Of a DNA stretch of 64,000 nucleotides, positions 1 to 8,500 are shown piece by piece. The stretch is from Bacteroidota bacterium (GTDB lineage Bacteria; Bacteroidota; Bacteroidia; Bacteroidales; Porphyromonadaceae), in assembly GCA_023396255.1 (NCBI GenBank), contig JAEWWU010000005.1:1-64000 (forward strand), read 5' to 3'. Below the pieces are notes generated by a model. The model worked only from the letters and a program-made list of their open reading frames with translations. It was not told the origin of the DNA and searched no databases. Made by a program: the position numbers and the translations under genes. Numbering within the stretch: the stretch's first letter is position 1; every line of letters begins with the position of its first letter.

Positions 1-244
1 GTATCACTCCATTCAAATCTCGCTTGGGCTTGTACGACTTGCTCGAAGATGTTGTGCGTGCAGTCCGAGTTTTATCCCAGACTACCGTAGTTACTATGCG
101 GTTGAGATACTCACGGACACGTTGTGGCTCGGATTTACCCGCAGTATAGACTGGATAACTCTCAATGTAGAGATACCACTCATTTCTATATGCACTCTTG
201 CGAAGTCGCACAGTTACTTTCGTGTTATGTAATTCTTTTCTCAT
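1..244 (-). CDS. Tyrosine recombinase (integrase), N-terminal fragment cut by window edge
   Basis: The minus strand reads from an ATG at 244 to the window edge without a stop. It begins MRKELHNTKVTVRLRKSAYR and continues with EWYLYIESYP, EPQRVREYLN and a TVVWDKTRTA stretch. This is the N-terminal arm and start of the SAM-like domain typical of Bacteroidota phage-type integrases carried by conjugative and mobilizable elements. The catalytic Arg/His/Tyr domain lies outside the window, so activity cannot be judged. The gene starts 12 bp after the stop of the HTH gene (257-811), so the two are probably one transcript. Such a regulator plus integrase pair usually marks one end of an integrated element. 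Family assignment is by recognition of the N-terminal pattern. Confidence 0.75.
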   Translation of the reverse strand, partial: MRKELHNTKVTVRLRKSAYRNEWYLYIESYPVYTAGKSEPQRVREYLNRIVTTVVWDKTRTARTTSSSKSYKPKRDLNGVI

Positions 245-256
245 GTGTATCTAAGG

Positions 257-811
257 TTATTTGTAGAGTTGGTCTATCTCTGACTTTGGGGCATAGACAT
301 AATTACCAATCTGCCTTATGGGGATGGAAAACTTTCTGATATGCTTATATACCGTCCCTTCCGTGACACCAAACTTGGCTGTTATTTCACCGATCGTGTA
401 ACAATACTCTGGCTCAAGATTGTAGAGTTTAGCCTCACTTCTTGTTCTCGACTTTTGCTCATCAATAGGCCTCAGATTGAAGTTGCGTTCTAAATCCTCT
501 TTACAGATGCGAGTCATCCTTTTTCCCAAGTTATAACTTCGGAGAGCCTTACTTCTGATGAGGCGGTATAGCGTATCTCTGTGAACGTCATATAGAGCAA
601 TGGCATCGGAGATAGAGAGGTAGAGTTGATCCTTGGGGACCTTTGCGGCCCTCTCTCGTCGCAGCTCTTCCAACTTTTCCTCTCGCTTCTTTTGTGAATA
701 CGCAGACCTTGAGCATTGTATAGAACAATATCTCGATGTGATTGTCTTGGCAAGAAAGACCCTCCCACACCATTCACACTTTCGCTCAATCTGAAATTTT
801 GCAGCTGGCAT
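257..811 (-). CDS. Zinc-finger plus double helix-turn-helix DNA-binding protein
   Basis: A 184-aa protein. The N-terminus carries a Cys4 pattern (C12, C15, C29, C33) that looks like a small treble-clef zinc finger, followed by a charged helix (about 38-55). Two excisionase/MerR-like HTH segments follow, at about 65-110 (LSISDAIALYDVHRDTLYRL) and 138-182 (YTIGEITAKFGVTEGTVYKH). In Bacteroidota, small HTH proteins of this kind sit next to tyrosine recombinases and act as recombination directionality factors or element regulators. That role is inferred here from the integrase starting 12 bp downstream. Two AAGTCGCA direct repeats lie in its upstream region and could be its own binding sites. No closer identification is possible. 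Confidence 0.7.
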   Translation of the reverse strand: MPAAKFQIERKCEWCGRVFLAKTITSRYCSIQCSRSAYSQKKREEKLEELRRERAAKVPKDQLYLSISDAIALYDVHRDTLYRLIRSKALRSYNLGKRMTRICKEDLERNFNLRPIDEQKSRTRSEAKLYNLEPEYCYTIGEITAKFGVTEGTVYKHIRKFSIPIRQIGNYVYAPKSEIDQLYK

Positions 812-854
812 ACGTTTTTCTTATCTATCTGATAATCAAGTCCTATTTTTATTT

Positions 855-895
855 AAGTCGCACCTTATACATTAATAAGTCGCAGCACAAATATG
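855..895 (-). promoter_or_regulatory. Candidate promoter and operator of the HTH-integrase pair
   Basis: On the minus strand a CATATTTG box (895-888) resembles the Bacteroidota -7 element TAnnTTTG. Immediately downstream are two identical TGCGACTTA-type direct repeats (plus strand AAGTCGCA at 855-862 and 877-884), 22 bp apart. Repeats over a transcription start point are a usual operator layout. The -7 match is imperfect and binding is inferred. Confidence 0.3.
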
Positions 896-955
896 GTACA
901 ATATATACAACTAAAATCAATAGAAAACGAAGAAATAAGAGAAACTGTCAAAAAT

Positions 956-990
956 AAAAATAGCAGTAAGTTGCTATCTTACTGCTATTT
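956..990 (-). terminator. Terminator hairpin downstream of dnaK
   Basis: A TAGCAGTAAG (961-970) / CTTACTGCTA (978-987) stem with a 7-nt loop, extended by AAA/TTT pairs. Read on the minus strand it is followed by a short run of T. It lies 33 bp past the dnaK stop. Flanking A and T tracts make it plausible in both directions. Confidence 0.7.
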
Positions 991-1022
991 ACTATTTGTT
1001 TGGTGCTCGTTTGTGAGCAGAA

Positions 1023-2942
1023 TTACTTCACTTCTTCAAAATCGGCATCCGAAACATCCTGTGCGGAAGAGTTATTGGTTGCTGAACTGTCTGCCGTTCC
1101 TCCGGAAAAATCTGAGGGATTAGCCCCTCCCGGTTGAGCTCCGGTATTCTTGTACATCTCCTCGCTGGCTGCGTGGAAAGCCTTGTTCAACTCATCCATA
1201 GCCGTATCGATGGCCGTAAGATCTTGCGCCTTATGAGCATCTTTGAGTTTACCGAGTGCAGCTTCAATGGGGGCTTTCTTATCGGCAGAAAGTTTGTCTC
1301 CCAACTCCTTGAGTTGCTTCTCGGTATTGAAGATCAAGCTATCAGCTTCATTAATCTTATCAATACGCTCTTTTGCTTTCTTATCTTCATCGGCATTGGC
1401 TTGTGCTTCAGCTTTCATTCGTTCAATTTCGGCATCGGAAAGTCCGCTCGAAGCCTCGATACGAATATTTTGCTGCTTACCCGTTGCCTTGTCTTGCGCC
1501 GTAACGTTGAGAATACCATTGGCATCAATGTCAAAAGTCACTTCGATCTGGGGTACTTGTCTGGGAGCCGGAGCTATGCCATCCAAATTAAACCGACCAA
1601 TGCTCTTATTGTCTTTGGACATAGAGCGTTCTCCTTGCAAAACGTGAATCTCTACAGAGGGTTGATTGTCTACTGCAGTCGTGAAGATCTGACTCTTTTT
1701 AACGGGGATGGTTGTATTCGCATCGATAAGTCGGGTCATCACTCCTCCCATCGTTTCTATCCCAAGAGAAAGAGGTGTAACATCGAGCAACAATACATCT
1801 TTTACCTCTCCGGTAAGCACCCCACCTTGGATAGCAGCACCAATAGCCACCACTTCGTCGGGGTTCACTCCTTTGGAAGGAGTTTTGCCAAAGATCTTTT
1901 GTACAATCTCTTGGATAGCGGGAATACGAGTCGAACCTCCAACGAGGATTACTTCGTCTATTTCAGATGCTTGCAAACCCGCATCTTTAAGAGCTTGCTG
2001 GCAGGGAGCCACACACGCCTGAATAAGCTTGTCGGCAAGCTGTTCAAATTTGGCTCGACTCAACGTTTTGACCAGGTGCTTGGGAATTCCGTTCACCGGC
2101 ATAATATAAGGGAGGTTGATCTCCGTAGAGGTAGAAGACGAGAGCTCTATTTTAGCTTTCTCAGCAGCCTCTTTGAGTCGCTGAAGTGCCATAGGGTCTT
2201 CTCTCAAATCGATGCCTTCATCGTTTTTAAATTCTTCTGCCAACCAATCTATAATTACGTGGTCAAAATCATCACCTCCCAAGTGAGTATCTCCATTGGT
2301 AGAGCGCACCTCAAAAACGCCATCTCCTAATTCGAGGATAGAGATATCGAACGTACCTCCTCCGAGGTCGAAAACGGCAATCTTCATATCCTTGTCGGAT
2401 TTGTCAAGACCATACGCCAAGGAAGCGGCTGTGGGTTCGTTCACGATACGACGTACCGTAAGCCCCGCAATCTCGCCGGCCTCTTTGGTAGCCTGTCTTT
2501 GCGCGTCGTTGAAGTATGCCGGTACTGTAATTACGGCTTCGGTCACTTCCTGTCCCAGATAGTCTTCGGCTGTTTTTTTCATCTTTTGCAAGATCATAGC
2601 CGAGAGTTCTTGCGGTGTGTATAAACGACCATCGATGTCTACCCGTGGAGTATTGTTATCTCCTTTTACCACCTTAAATGGCACACGGTCTGTCTCTTTT
2701 ACTGCGGCATCATAAGTCTCGCCCATAAACCTCTTAATAGAGTAGATGGTCTTGGTGGGATTCGTGATCGCCTGACGCTTGGCCGGATCTCCCACTTTGC
2801 GTTCTCCTCCGTCTACAAACCCTATCACGGACGGAGTGGTACGTTTGCCTTCGCTGTTGGCAATTACGATAGGTTCATTTCCTTCAAGTACGGATACGCA
2901 AGAGTTCGTCGTACCCAAATCTATTCCAATAATCTTTCCCAT
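1023..2942 (-). CDS. dnaK: Chaperone protein DnaK (Hsp70)
   Basis: A 639-aa cytosolic Hsp70, the usual family length. The ATPase domain starts with GIDLGTTNSCVSV near residue 6 and has the phosphate-binding loop FDLGGGTFDISIL near 195 and the GGSTRIPAIQ segment near 340. The substrate-binding domain follows from about 390, and the protein ends in the conserved acidic tail DADFEEVK. It binds unfolded peptides in an ATP-driven cycle with DnaJ and GrpE, neither of which is in this window. It is monocistronic: a terminator lies downstream and a 391-bp divergent intergenic region upstream. A TGTCAATTTGGCA element about 120 bp upstream of the start may be a stress-response site, but no CIRCE repeat is visible. 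Confidence 0.98.
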   Translation of the reverse strand: MGKIIGIDLGTTNSCVSVLEGNEPIVIANSEGKRTTPSVIGFVDGGERKVGDPAKRQAITNPTKTIYSIKRFMGETYDAAVKETDRVPFKVVKGDNNTPRVDIDGRLYTPQELSAMILQKMKKTAEDYLGQEVTEAVITVPAYFNDAQRQATKEAGEIAGLTVRRIVNEPTAASLAYGLDKSDKDMKIAVFDLGGGTFDISILELGDGVFEVRSTNGDTHLGGDDFDHVIIDWLAEEFKNDEGIDLREDPMALQRLKEAAEKAKIELSSSTSTEINLPYIMPVNGIPKHLVKTLSRAKFEQLADKLIQACVAPCQQALKDAGLQASEIDEVILVGGSTRIPAIQEIVQKIFGKTPSKGVNPDEVVAIGAAIQGGVLTGEVKDVLLLDVTPLSLGIETMGGVMTRLIDANTTIPVKKSQIFTTAVDNQPSVEIHVLQGERSMSKDNKSIGRFNLDGIAPAPRQVPQIEVTFDIDANGILNVTAQDKATGKQQNIRIEASSGLSDAEIERMKAEAQANADEDKKAKERIDKINEADSLIFNTEKQLKELGDKLSADKKAPIEAALGKLKDAHKAQDLTAIDTAMDELNKAFHAASEEMYKNTGAQPGGANPSDFSGGTADSSATNNSSAQDVSDADFEEVK

Positions 2943-3333
2943 AGTTGTATATATTTTGTTTTCTAATTCAACTTTTCGGTTGGTGGTTCCAACATTTCCG
3001 TCGCATATCGATCAATAACCGTGCCACAATATTTCCCTTCTAACGGATTTATTCCCTGCTGCCAAATTGACACTTATGTTTTTTATTTGTCTTTGTCGCA
3101 AAGTTTTTTCTGTCTGGTAAGGAATAAAGCGAAGCCCACTTCCTTGCTAAATTGTCCGGTAAAAGAAATAGAACGACAGGGAAAATAGGGAACAACAAAC
3201 CCCATTCCCCCATAAAAGAGTACATTTGCACAGATAACAATTGAGAGAATAGAAAAACATCGATCATTTGGTTACCCTAAAGTAAAAATAGGCAAACAAA
3301 CAGATTACTCAACAATCAACGTACTCCCAATCT
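2943..3333. other. Divergent intergenic region between dnaK and the T9SS thioredoxin gene
   Basis: No gene is supported in these 391 bases. On the minus strand there is TGTCAATTTGGCA (3072-3060), a possible dnaK control element. On the plus strand TACATTTG (3221-3228) fits the -7 element TAnnTTTG and would give the 3334 gene a leader of about 100 nt. A short AT-rich reading frame on the minus strand (3049-3267) has no protein-like features. Confidence 0.4.
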
Positions 3334-5064
3334 ATGGTAAAAAGATGGCTTATACAGAGCTTGGTGACTCTAACTCTTTGGGGCGGTGCATATGCACAAC
3401 CTTATTTCAAATCCAAGGAAATCTCAACACCGACCCCAACAGGAACATTCCGAGCCTACAATAGTTACGACTGGAAAAATCTCAAGCGCACCCACTACAA
3501 GCCCAAGGACATTAGAGGCAATGAAGTAGACATTCAAGGATTGCTTGATCAAGGAAAAAAGGTTCTCATTGACTTTTCCACTACGTGGTGTGTCTATTGT
3601 TGGACTATGCATCAGAATCATTTGTTAGAAAAGGCACACCAGCTATTCGGTCCCACAGGGACAAAACGGCAAGATCTGGTAGTTCTGTGGGTAGAAAACG
3701 AAGGAGCACCGGTCGAAAAAATAAAGAATCCCAAAAAGAATTGGGCAGTTCAATATGGTACGGAGACGGAAGTTCCTTACTCAATTATCAGTGATCAAAA
3801 CCTGGCAGCCGAGTTGGGACTTAGCATCACAGACTACCCCACCCTATTGCTTTTGGCGCCAACGGGGCAGTATATGGATGCTTTCGAGTTTTTTGAAGGA
3901 TACAAAACTTTTAATTCTTCCGCTTTTGAGAAAGTGCTCAGCGACATCCCGTCTCCTAAAGATGCTCCTACTGCAGTAAAGGCTCAAACTTTGGAATTCG
4001 GCTATACGAATGAACCCGTGGCTTGGAAAGCAACTTGTCTCTCTGGTGTCGGAATCACCGGATACCAATGGGAATTCGAAGGGGCGGATATAACCTCCTC
4101 AAAGGAAGCCGAACCGAAGGTCGTATGGAGCAAGCCCGGTACTTACAAAGTTGCCCTCACAATATCCAATACCAATGGAAGTACCCGAGAAGAATTAAAC
4201 TACGTAATTAAAGACATCAATGTCACCCAATTTCCGGTGAGTTCCGATTTTGAGGAAGAGCTTTTCCCTGCACAAGAATGGCGTAGGCTTAGTTTGGATG
4301 GCGATCCTTTCTCGTGGGACCCCATTCAGGGAATGTTTAGTCGTGTGGGATTCTCTCCGGATCAGACTCTTCTTTGGGGATACAACTCGTCAGGGTACCT
4401 TGTTTCGTGGACTTTCCGCCCAACCTCTATCAAACAAGGTAACAAGGGGATAGAGTTTTTCGGGGATAACCTTAAACCAAAGGATTGGCTGTTTTCTCCG
4501 GTGCTGAATATCCCTGCCAATGCCCCCAAACCAACCCTCTTCTTTGCCACCAATTCTTTTTTCGAAGCTCCGTTCGATAGTTATCGGGTATTAGTCTCGA
4601 CTACCTCAACCTACGATCCAAATGCTTTTACCCGAGAGCTCAAGAAAGGTTTGACCGCCTCCACAGACAGAAGATGGAAGCACGAGTCAATCGACTTATC
4701 CGAGTTTAGAGGAAAGCGAATTACTCTTGCCTTTGTCCACGAAGCCAGACTTCTCAATCGGGGAAACGTCTGTTTGGATGCCTTGCACATCTCATTGGAC
4801 GGAACGGTTGGAATTTCTCACCTACCCCAAGCAGAGAACGTTTCTGTATATCCGACCATAACTCACGAGAATATCTTCGTGGCAACAGAAAACCCGGCAA
4901 CAATTGTCCTATTCGACATAAGAGGATGCCAAATAGAGTGTACCTCTTCGCTGGGAGGAGTGATTTCTCTCTCTACTTCAACTCTTCCGAACGGAACCTA
5001 TTTTGTGCGCGTAACAGAGCCAAACGGAGCCATTAAAGTGGTTCGAGTATTAGTTCGTCACTGA
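3334..5064 (+). CDS. Secreted thioredoxin-like/PKD protein with T9SS sorting domain
   Basis: A 576-aa exported protein. A signal peptide (about 1-21, ending AYAQ) is followed by a thioredoxin-like domain at about 50-210 with the redox pair C86-V-Y-C89 and a cis-Pro loop DYPTLLLL. A PKD-like immunoglobulin fold follows at about 215-295 (YQWEFEG, PGTYKVALTIS), then a jelly-roll 'cleaved adhesin/choice-of-anchor J' type region at about 305-485. The last 80 or so residues are a type IX secretion C-terminal domain (VSVYPTITHENIFV, LFDIRG, LPNGTYFVRV). It should cross the outer membrane through the Por system and end up on the surface or in vesicles, where the Cys pair could act on disulfides. The function is inferred from its domains. 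Confidence 0.85.
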   Translation: MVKRWLIQSLVTLTLWGGAYAQPYFKSKEISTPTPTGTFRAYNSYDWKNLKRTHYKPKDIRGNEVDIQGLLDQGKKVLIDFSTTWCVYCWTMHQNHLLEKAHQLFGPTGTKRQDLVVLWVENEGAPVEKIKNPKKNWAVQYGTETEVPYSIISDQNLAAELGLSITDYPTLLLLAPTGQYMDAFEFFEGYKTFNSSAFEKVLSDIPSPKDAPTAVKAQTLEFGYTNEPVAWKATCLSGVGITGYQWEFEGADITSSKEAEPKVVWSKPGTYKVALTISNTNGSTREELNYVIKDINVTQFPVSSDFEEELFPAQEWRRLSLDGDPFSWDPIQGMFSRVGFSPDQTLLWGYNSSGYLVSWTFRPTSIKQGNKGIEFFGDNLKPKDWLFSPVLNIPANAPKPTLFFATNSFFEAPFDSYRVLVSTTSTYDPNAFTRELKKGLTASTDRRWKHESIDLSEFRGKRITLAFVHEARLLNRGNVCLDALHISLDGTVGISHLPQAENVSVYPTITHENIFVATENPATIVLFDIRGCQIECTSSLGGVISLSTSTLPNGTYFVRVTEPNGAIKVVRVLVRH

Positions 5065-5109
5065 TTAGGCAAACACCAAGCAGAATCTTCTGCCAAAAAG
5101 AGAACAACG

Positions 5110-5143
5110 GGCAACAGACCTCAATGGCGTCTGTTGCCTTTTT
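5110..5143 (+). terminator. Rho-independent terminator
   Basis: GGCAACAGAC (5110-5119) pairs with GTCTGTTGCC (5129-5138) and is followed by TTTTT. It lies 45 bp after the stop of the T9SS thioredoxin gene and separates it from the cas operon. Confidence 0.85.
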
Positions 5144-5227
5144 ATTTCTCACTATCTAAGATTTCCGAGAACAGAGATTTCTCCAAAAAGGGGAAAACAA
5201 AATAACCTATCCTAATCTATCGCAGAT

Positions 5228-5342
5228 CAGTTCCCTGCAAATGCCGGAATAATTCCCTACTTTTCGTTGATTTTGAGGGAATTAATTTGAGATAATTCCC
5301 TACTAATTTTTGTTCCGTCCAAGAGAAAATATTTTTTCTCCA
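5228..5342 (+). repeat. Dispersed intergenic repeat, copy A
   Basis: First of five related copies in the window. It has AGTTCCCTGCAAA, then AATAATTCCCTAC, then TTGAGGGAATTAATTT and GATAATTCCCTACTAATTTT, closing with TTCCGTCCAAG and an AT-rich tail ending TTTTTTCTCC. The TTCCCT/AGGGAA elements form internal inverted repeats. It lies between the 3334 gene terminator and the cas12a promoter. Confidence 0.8.
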
Positions 5343-5473
5343 AACAAATTTTCCTCTGCTACTTCTACCTCCACTACCAACCTTTTTCAAAAAGAGGTAC
5401 GGCACTCAAATAGAAAGGAAATTGCGCCCCACCACTTTCCTCCCCAAAAAACAGTAATATTCAGAGAAGCAAA

Positions 5474-5504
5474 TTGGATAAAATCTCTTTTTTGACTATA
5501 TTTG
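5474..5504 (+). promoter_or_regulatory. Promoter of the cas12a-cas4-cas1-cas2 operon
   Basis: TTGG (5474-5477), a 19-bp spacer, then TATATTTG (5497-5504). This matches the Bacteroidota housekeeping promoter (TTTG-N19-TAnnTTTG) at the exact spacing, with one -33 mismatch. Transcription would start near 5511, leaving a leader of about 30 nt before the cas12a ATG. The CRISPR array promoter has the same TTGG-N19 arrangement. Confidence 0.7.
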
Positions 5505-5540
5505 AACTCATAAATTTCATTTTATTCACAAATACCCACT

Positions 5541-8500
5541 ATGAATCTATTCAAAGATCTTACCAATTTGTACCCGGTTAGCAAAACTCTTCGTTTTGAA
5601 TTGATTCCGGTAAATGAAACATTGGCAAATATCCACAACTCCAAAATTCTCGAAGAAGACCAAAATCGAGCCGAGAGCTATCTGAAAGTAAAGAAAATCA
5701 TAGACAAGTACCACAAATACTTCATCGATTTAGCTTTAGATAAAGTCTGTGATTCCGAGATTGGGGAAGAAATCACCCAGAAGATTCACCTTTTTTCCGA
5801 TCTCTACCGAAAGAGCAAAAAATCTCCCCAAGAGGAAAAAGAGTTCGAAAACCTCCAAACTCAACTTCGAAAACTGATTGTTAAAGCTCTTGCCAAAGGA
5901 ATAGATCCAAACAATGACCCCAAGGGAGACACCTATAAACACCTATTCGGCAAAGAATTAATCGAAGATATCCTTCCCTCATTCACAGAAAAAAGAGAAG
6001 AACAAGCTCTCCTGTCCGAATTTAAGGGATTTACTTCCTATTTTGTTGGGTTTCACGAGAATAGAAAAAACATTTACTCTGAAGAGGCTCAATCAACAGC
6101 TATCGGCTACCGCCTCATCCACGACAATCTCCCCAAATTCATAGACAACCTTCTTATCTTCCAAAAGATCAAAGAACCTCTGTGTAAGGAATTGGAAAGT
6201 ATTTACAACAGTTTTGCCCAAGAAGGGTATATGAATGTAAAGAGCCTTGAAGAATTATTTTCATTAGATTACTATACCCAAGCATTGTCGGCCAAAGGTA
6301 TAGAACTATACAATGCTGTCATAGGGAAAATTGTCAAAAAAGACAAAACCGAACTCAAAGGGCTCAATGAGCACATCAATCTATACAATCAGCAAAGAAG
6401 CCGCGAAGAGCGCCTTCCATCTTTCAAGCCTCTTCATAAACAAATTCTCAGCGACCGAGAGCAACTCTCTTGGTTACCCGAAGCTTTCAATAATGACCGC
6501 GAACTGATAGTTGCCATCGAAGAGTATTACCAACACATCAACAATGACATTCTTGAACGAATTCGGTTGCTAATGTCTTCAATCAACGAATATGATCTGA
6601 ATCGCATATACCTGAAAAATGACACCCAACTAACCAATATCTCAAAAAAGATATTTGGAGATTGGAGTACAATTAACCTTGCGAGAGAGAGGTTTTACGA
6701 TAGTTCCGTTGCTCCTAAGAAACAAAATGCCAAATATGAAGAAAAAAGGAGCCAAGCTCTTGAAAGAGAAAAAAGCCTTAGTATAGCCCATTTACAAACG
6801 TGTATTGCTGCCCTAAACCCGGAAAAAGAGCACTGCATAGAGAAATATTTTGCCGAATTGGGACCCCAAAAAGAAAATATCGGTGGCTCACCCACCACGC
6901 TTATCGAAGCCATTACCCTATCGTACCAAGAAGCTCAGCAATTGCTAACAACGGAAGTAACTACAGAAAATGAACTAATCCAAAACAAAGAAAAAGTAGC
7001 TCTCATCAAGGACCTTTTAGATAGAACAATGGCCCTGTTACACTTCGTTAAACCTCTCCTGGGAGGTCTACAAGAGGCAGCTAAGGACGAAAAGTTTTAC
7101 GGCGAGCTCGACTACATTTGGAACTCTTTGGACCTCCTGACTCCACTCTATAACAAAGTACGCAACTACCTCACCCGCAAACCCTATTCAACCCAAAAGG
7201 TCAAGCTCAACTTTGGGAACTCCACTCTGCTCAACGGATGGGACAGAAATAAGGAAAAAGACAATAGTGCCATTATCTTACGCAAGGAAGGAAACTACTA
7301 TCTTGCCATTATGCACAAAAAGCACAACAAGAGCTTTGAGCGAGAACAGCTTCCTTGTAGCGGTCCTTGCTACGAAAAGATGGACTACAAACTCCTACCC
7401 GGCCCCAATAAAATGCTACCCAAAGTGTTCTTGTCTCAAAAAGGGGTTCAGACCTTCAAACCAAGTGCTACACTGCAAGCAAATTATGCACAAGGAACCC
7501 ATAAAAAGGGAGACAACTTCAATCTCGCAGATCTACACAATCTCATTGACTATTTCAAAAAATCGATCGAAGCGCACGAAGACTGGAGCAAATTTGAATT
7601 CAAATTCTCAGATACATCTTCTTACGAAGACATATCCGCTTTCTACAAAGAAGTAGAAAGCCAAGGTTACAAACTTTCGTTTAGAAATATTTCCGAAGAA
7701 TACATTCACTCTTTAGTTAAAGAGGGGAAACTCTATCTATTTCAGATTTATAACAAAGATTTCTCGCCCAAGAGTAAGGGAGCACCCAACTTGCACACTT
7801 TGTACTGGAAGATGCTCTTTGACGAACGCAACTTGGCCAACGTAGTCTATAAGCTCAACGGTCAGGCCGAACTATTTTTCCGTAAAAGGAGTTTGAAAAA
7901 TGACAGACCGACGCACCCGGCCAACATCGAAATAGATAAAAAGATTTTAAGTGGGAAGAGTCTCTTTGGTTACGACTTGATCAAAGACAGGCGATACACG
8001 GTGGATAAGTTTCAGTTCCACGTGCCCATTACAATGAATTTCAAAAGCACCCAAGGAGATAGAGTCAATTCAATGGTACATAAATTGGTCAAAGACAATA
8101 AAGACCTATGTGTAATAGGAATTGATAGAGGCGAAAGACATCTCTTATACCTCTGCGTCATAGATGGAAAGGGCCGAATTATACTACAGCAATCTCTCAA
8201 CAAAATTGTCTCAAATATCCCGGGCAACAACTCTAATAACTTCACATTTGAAACCGATTACCACGCCTTATTGGAAAAGAGAGATACTCTGCGACAGGAA
8301 GAACGAAAAAACTGGCAGACTATTGAGGGGATTAAAGAACTCAAGCAAGGATATTTGAGCCAGGTAGTGCACCAAATAACCCAATTGATGGTAAAATACA
8401 ATGCCATAGTTGCCTTGGAAGATCTCAATATGGGATTTAAGCAAGGAAGACAAAAGGTAGAAAGCTCCGTTTACCAACAATTTGAAAAACAATTGATAGA

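Noticed and set aside
1134..2330. 398-codon plus-strand open frame opposite dnaK
   Set aside because: It is the exact antisense of a conserved chaperone gene and its translation is compositionally odd, with no family features. It is a shadow of dnaK codon usage.
5065..5540. Possible tracrRNA or second mini-array upstream of cas12a
   Set aside because: No sequence resembling the CRISPR repeat or anti-repeat was found in this gap. Type V-A does not need tracrRNA. The gap is explained by a terminator, the dispersed repeat and the promoter.
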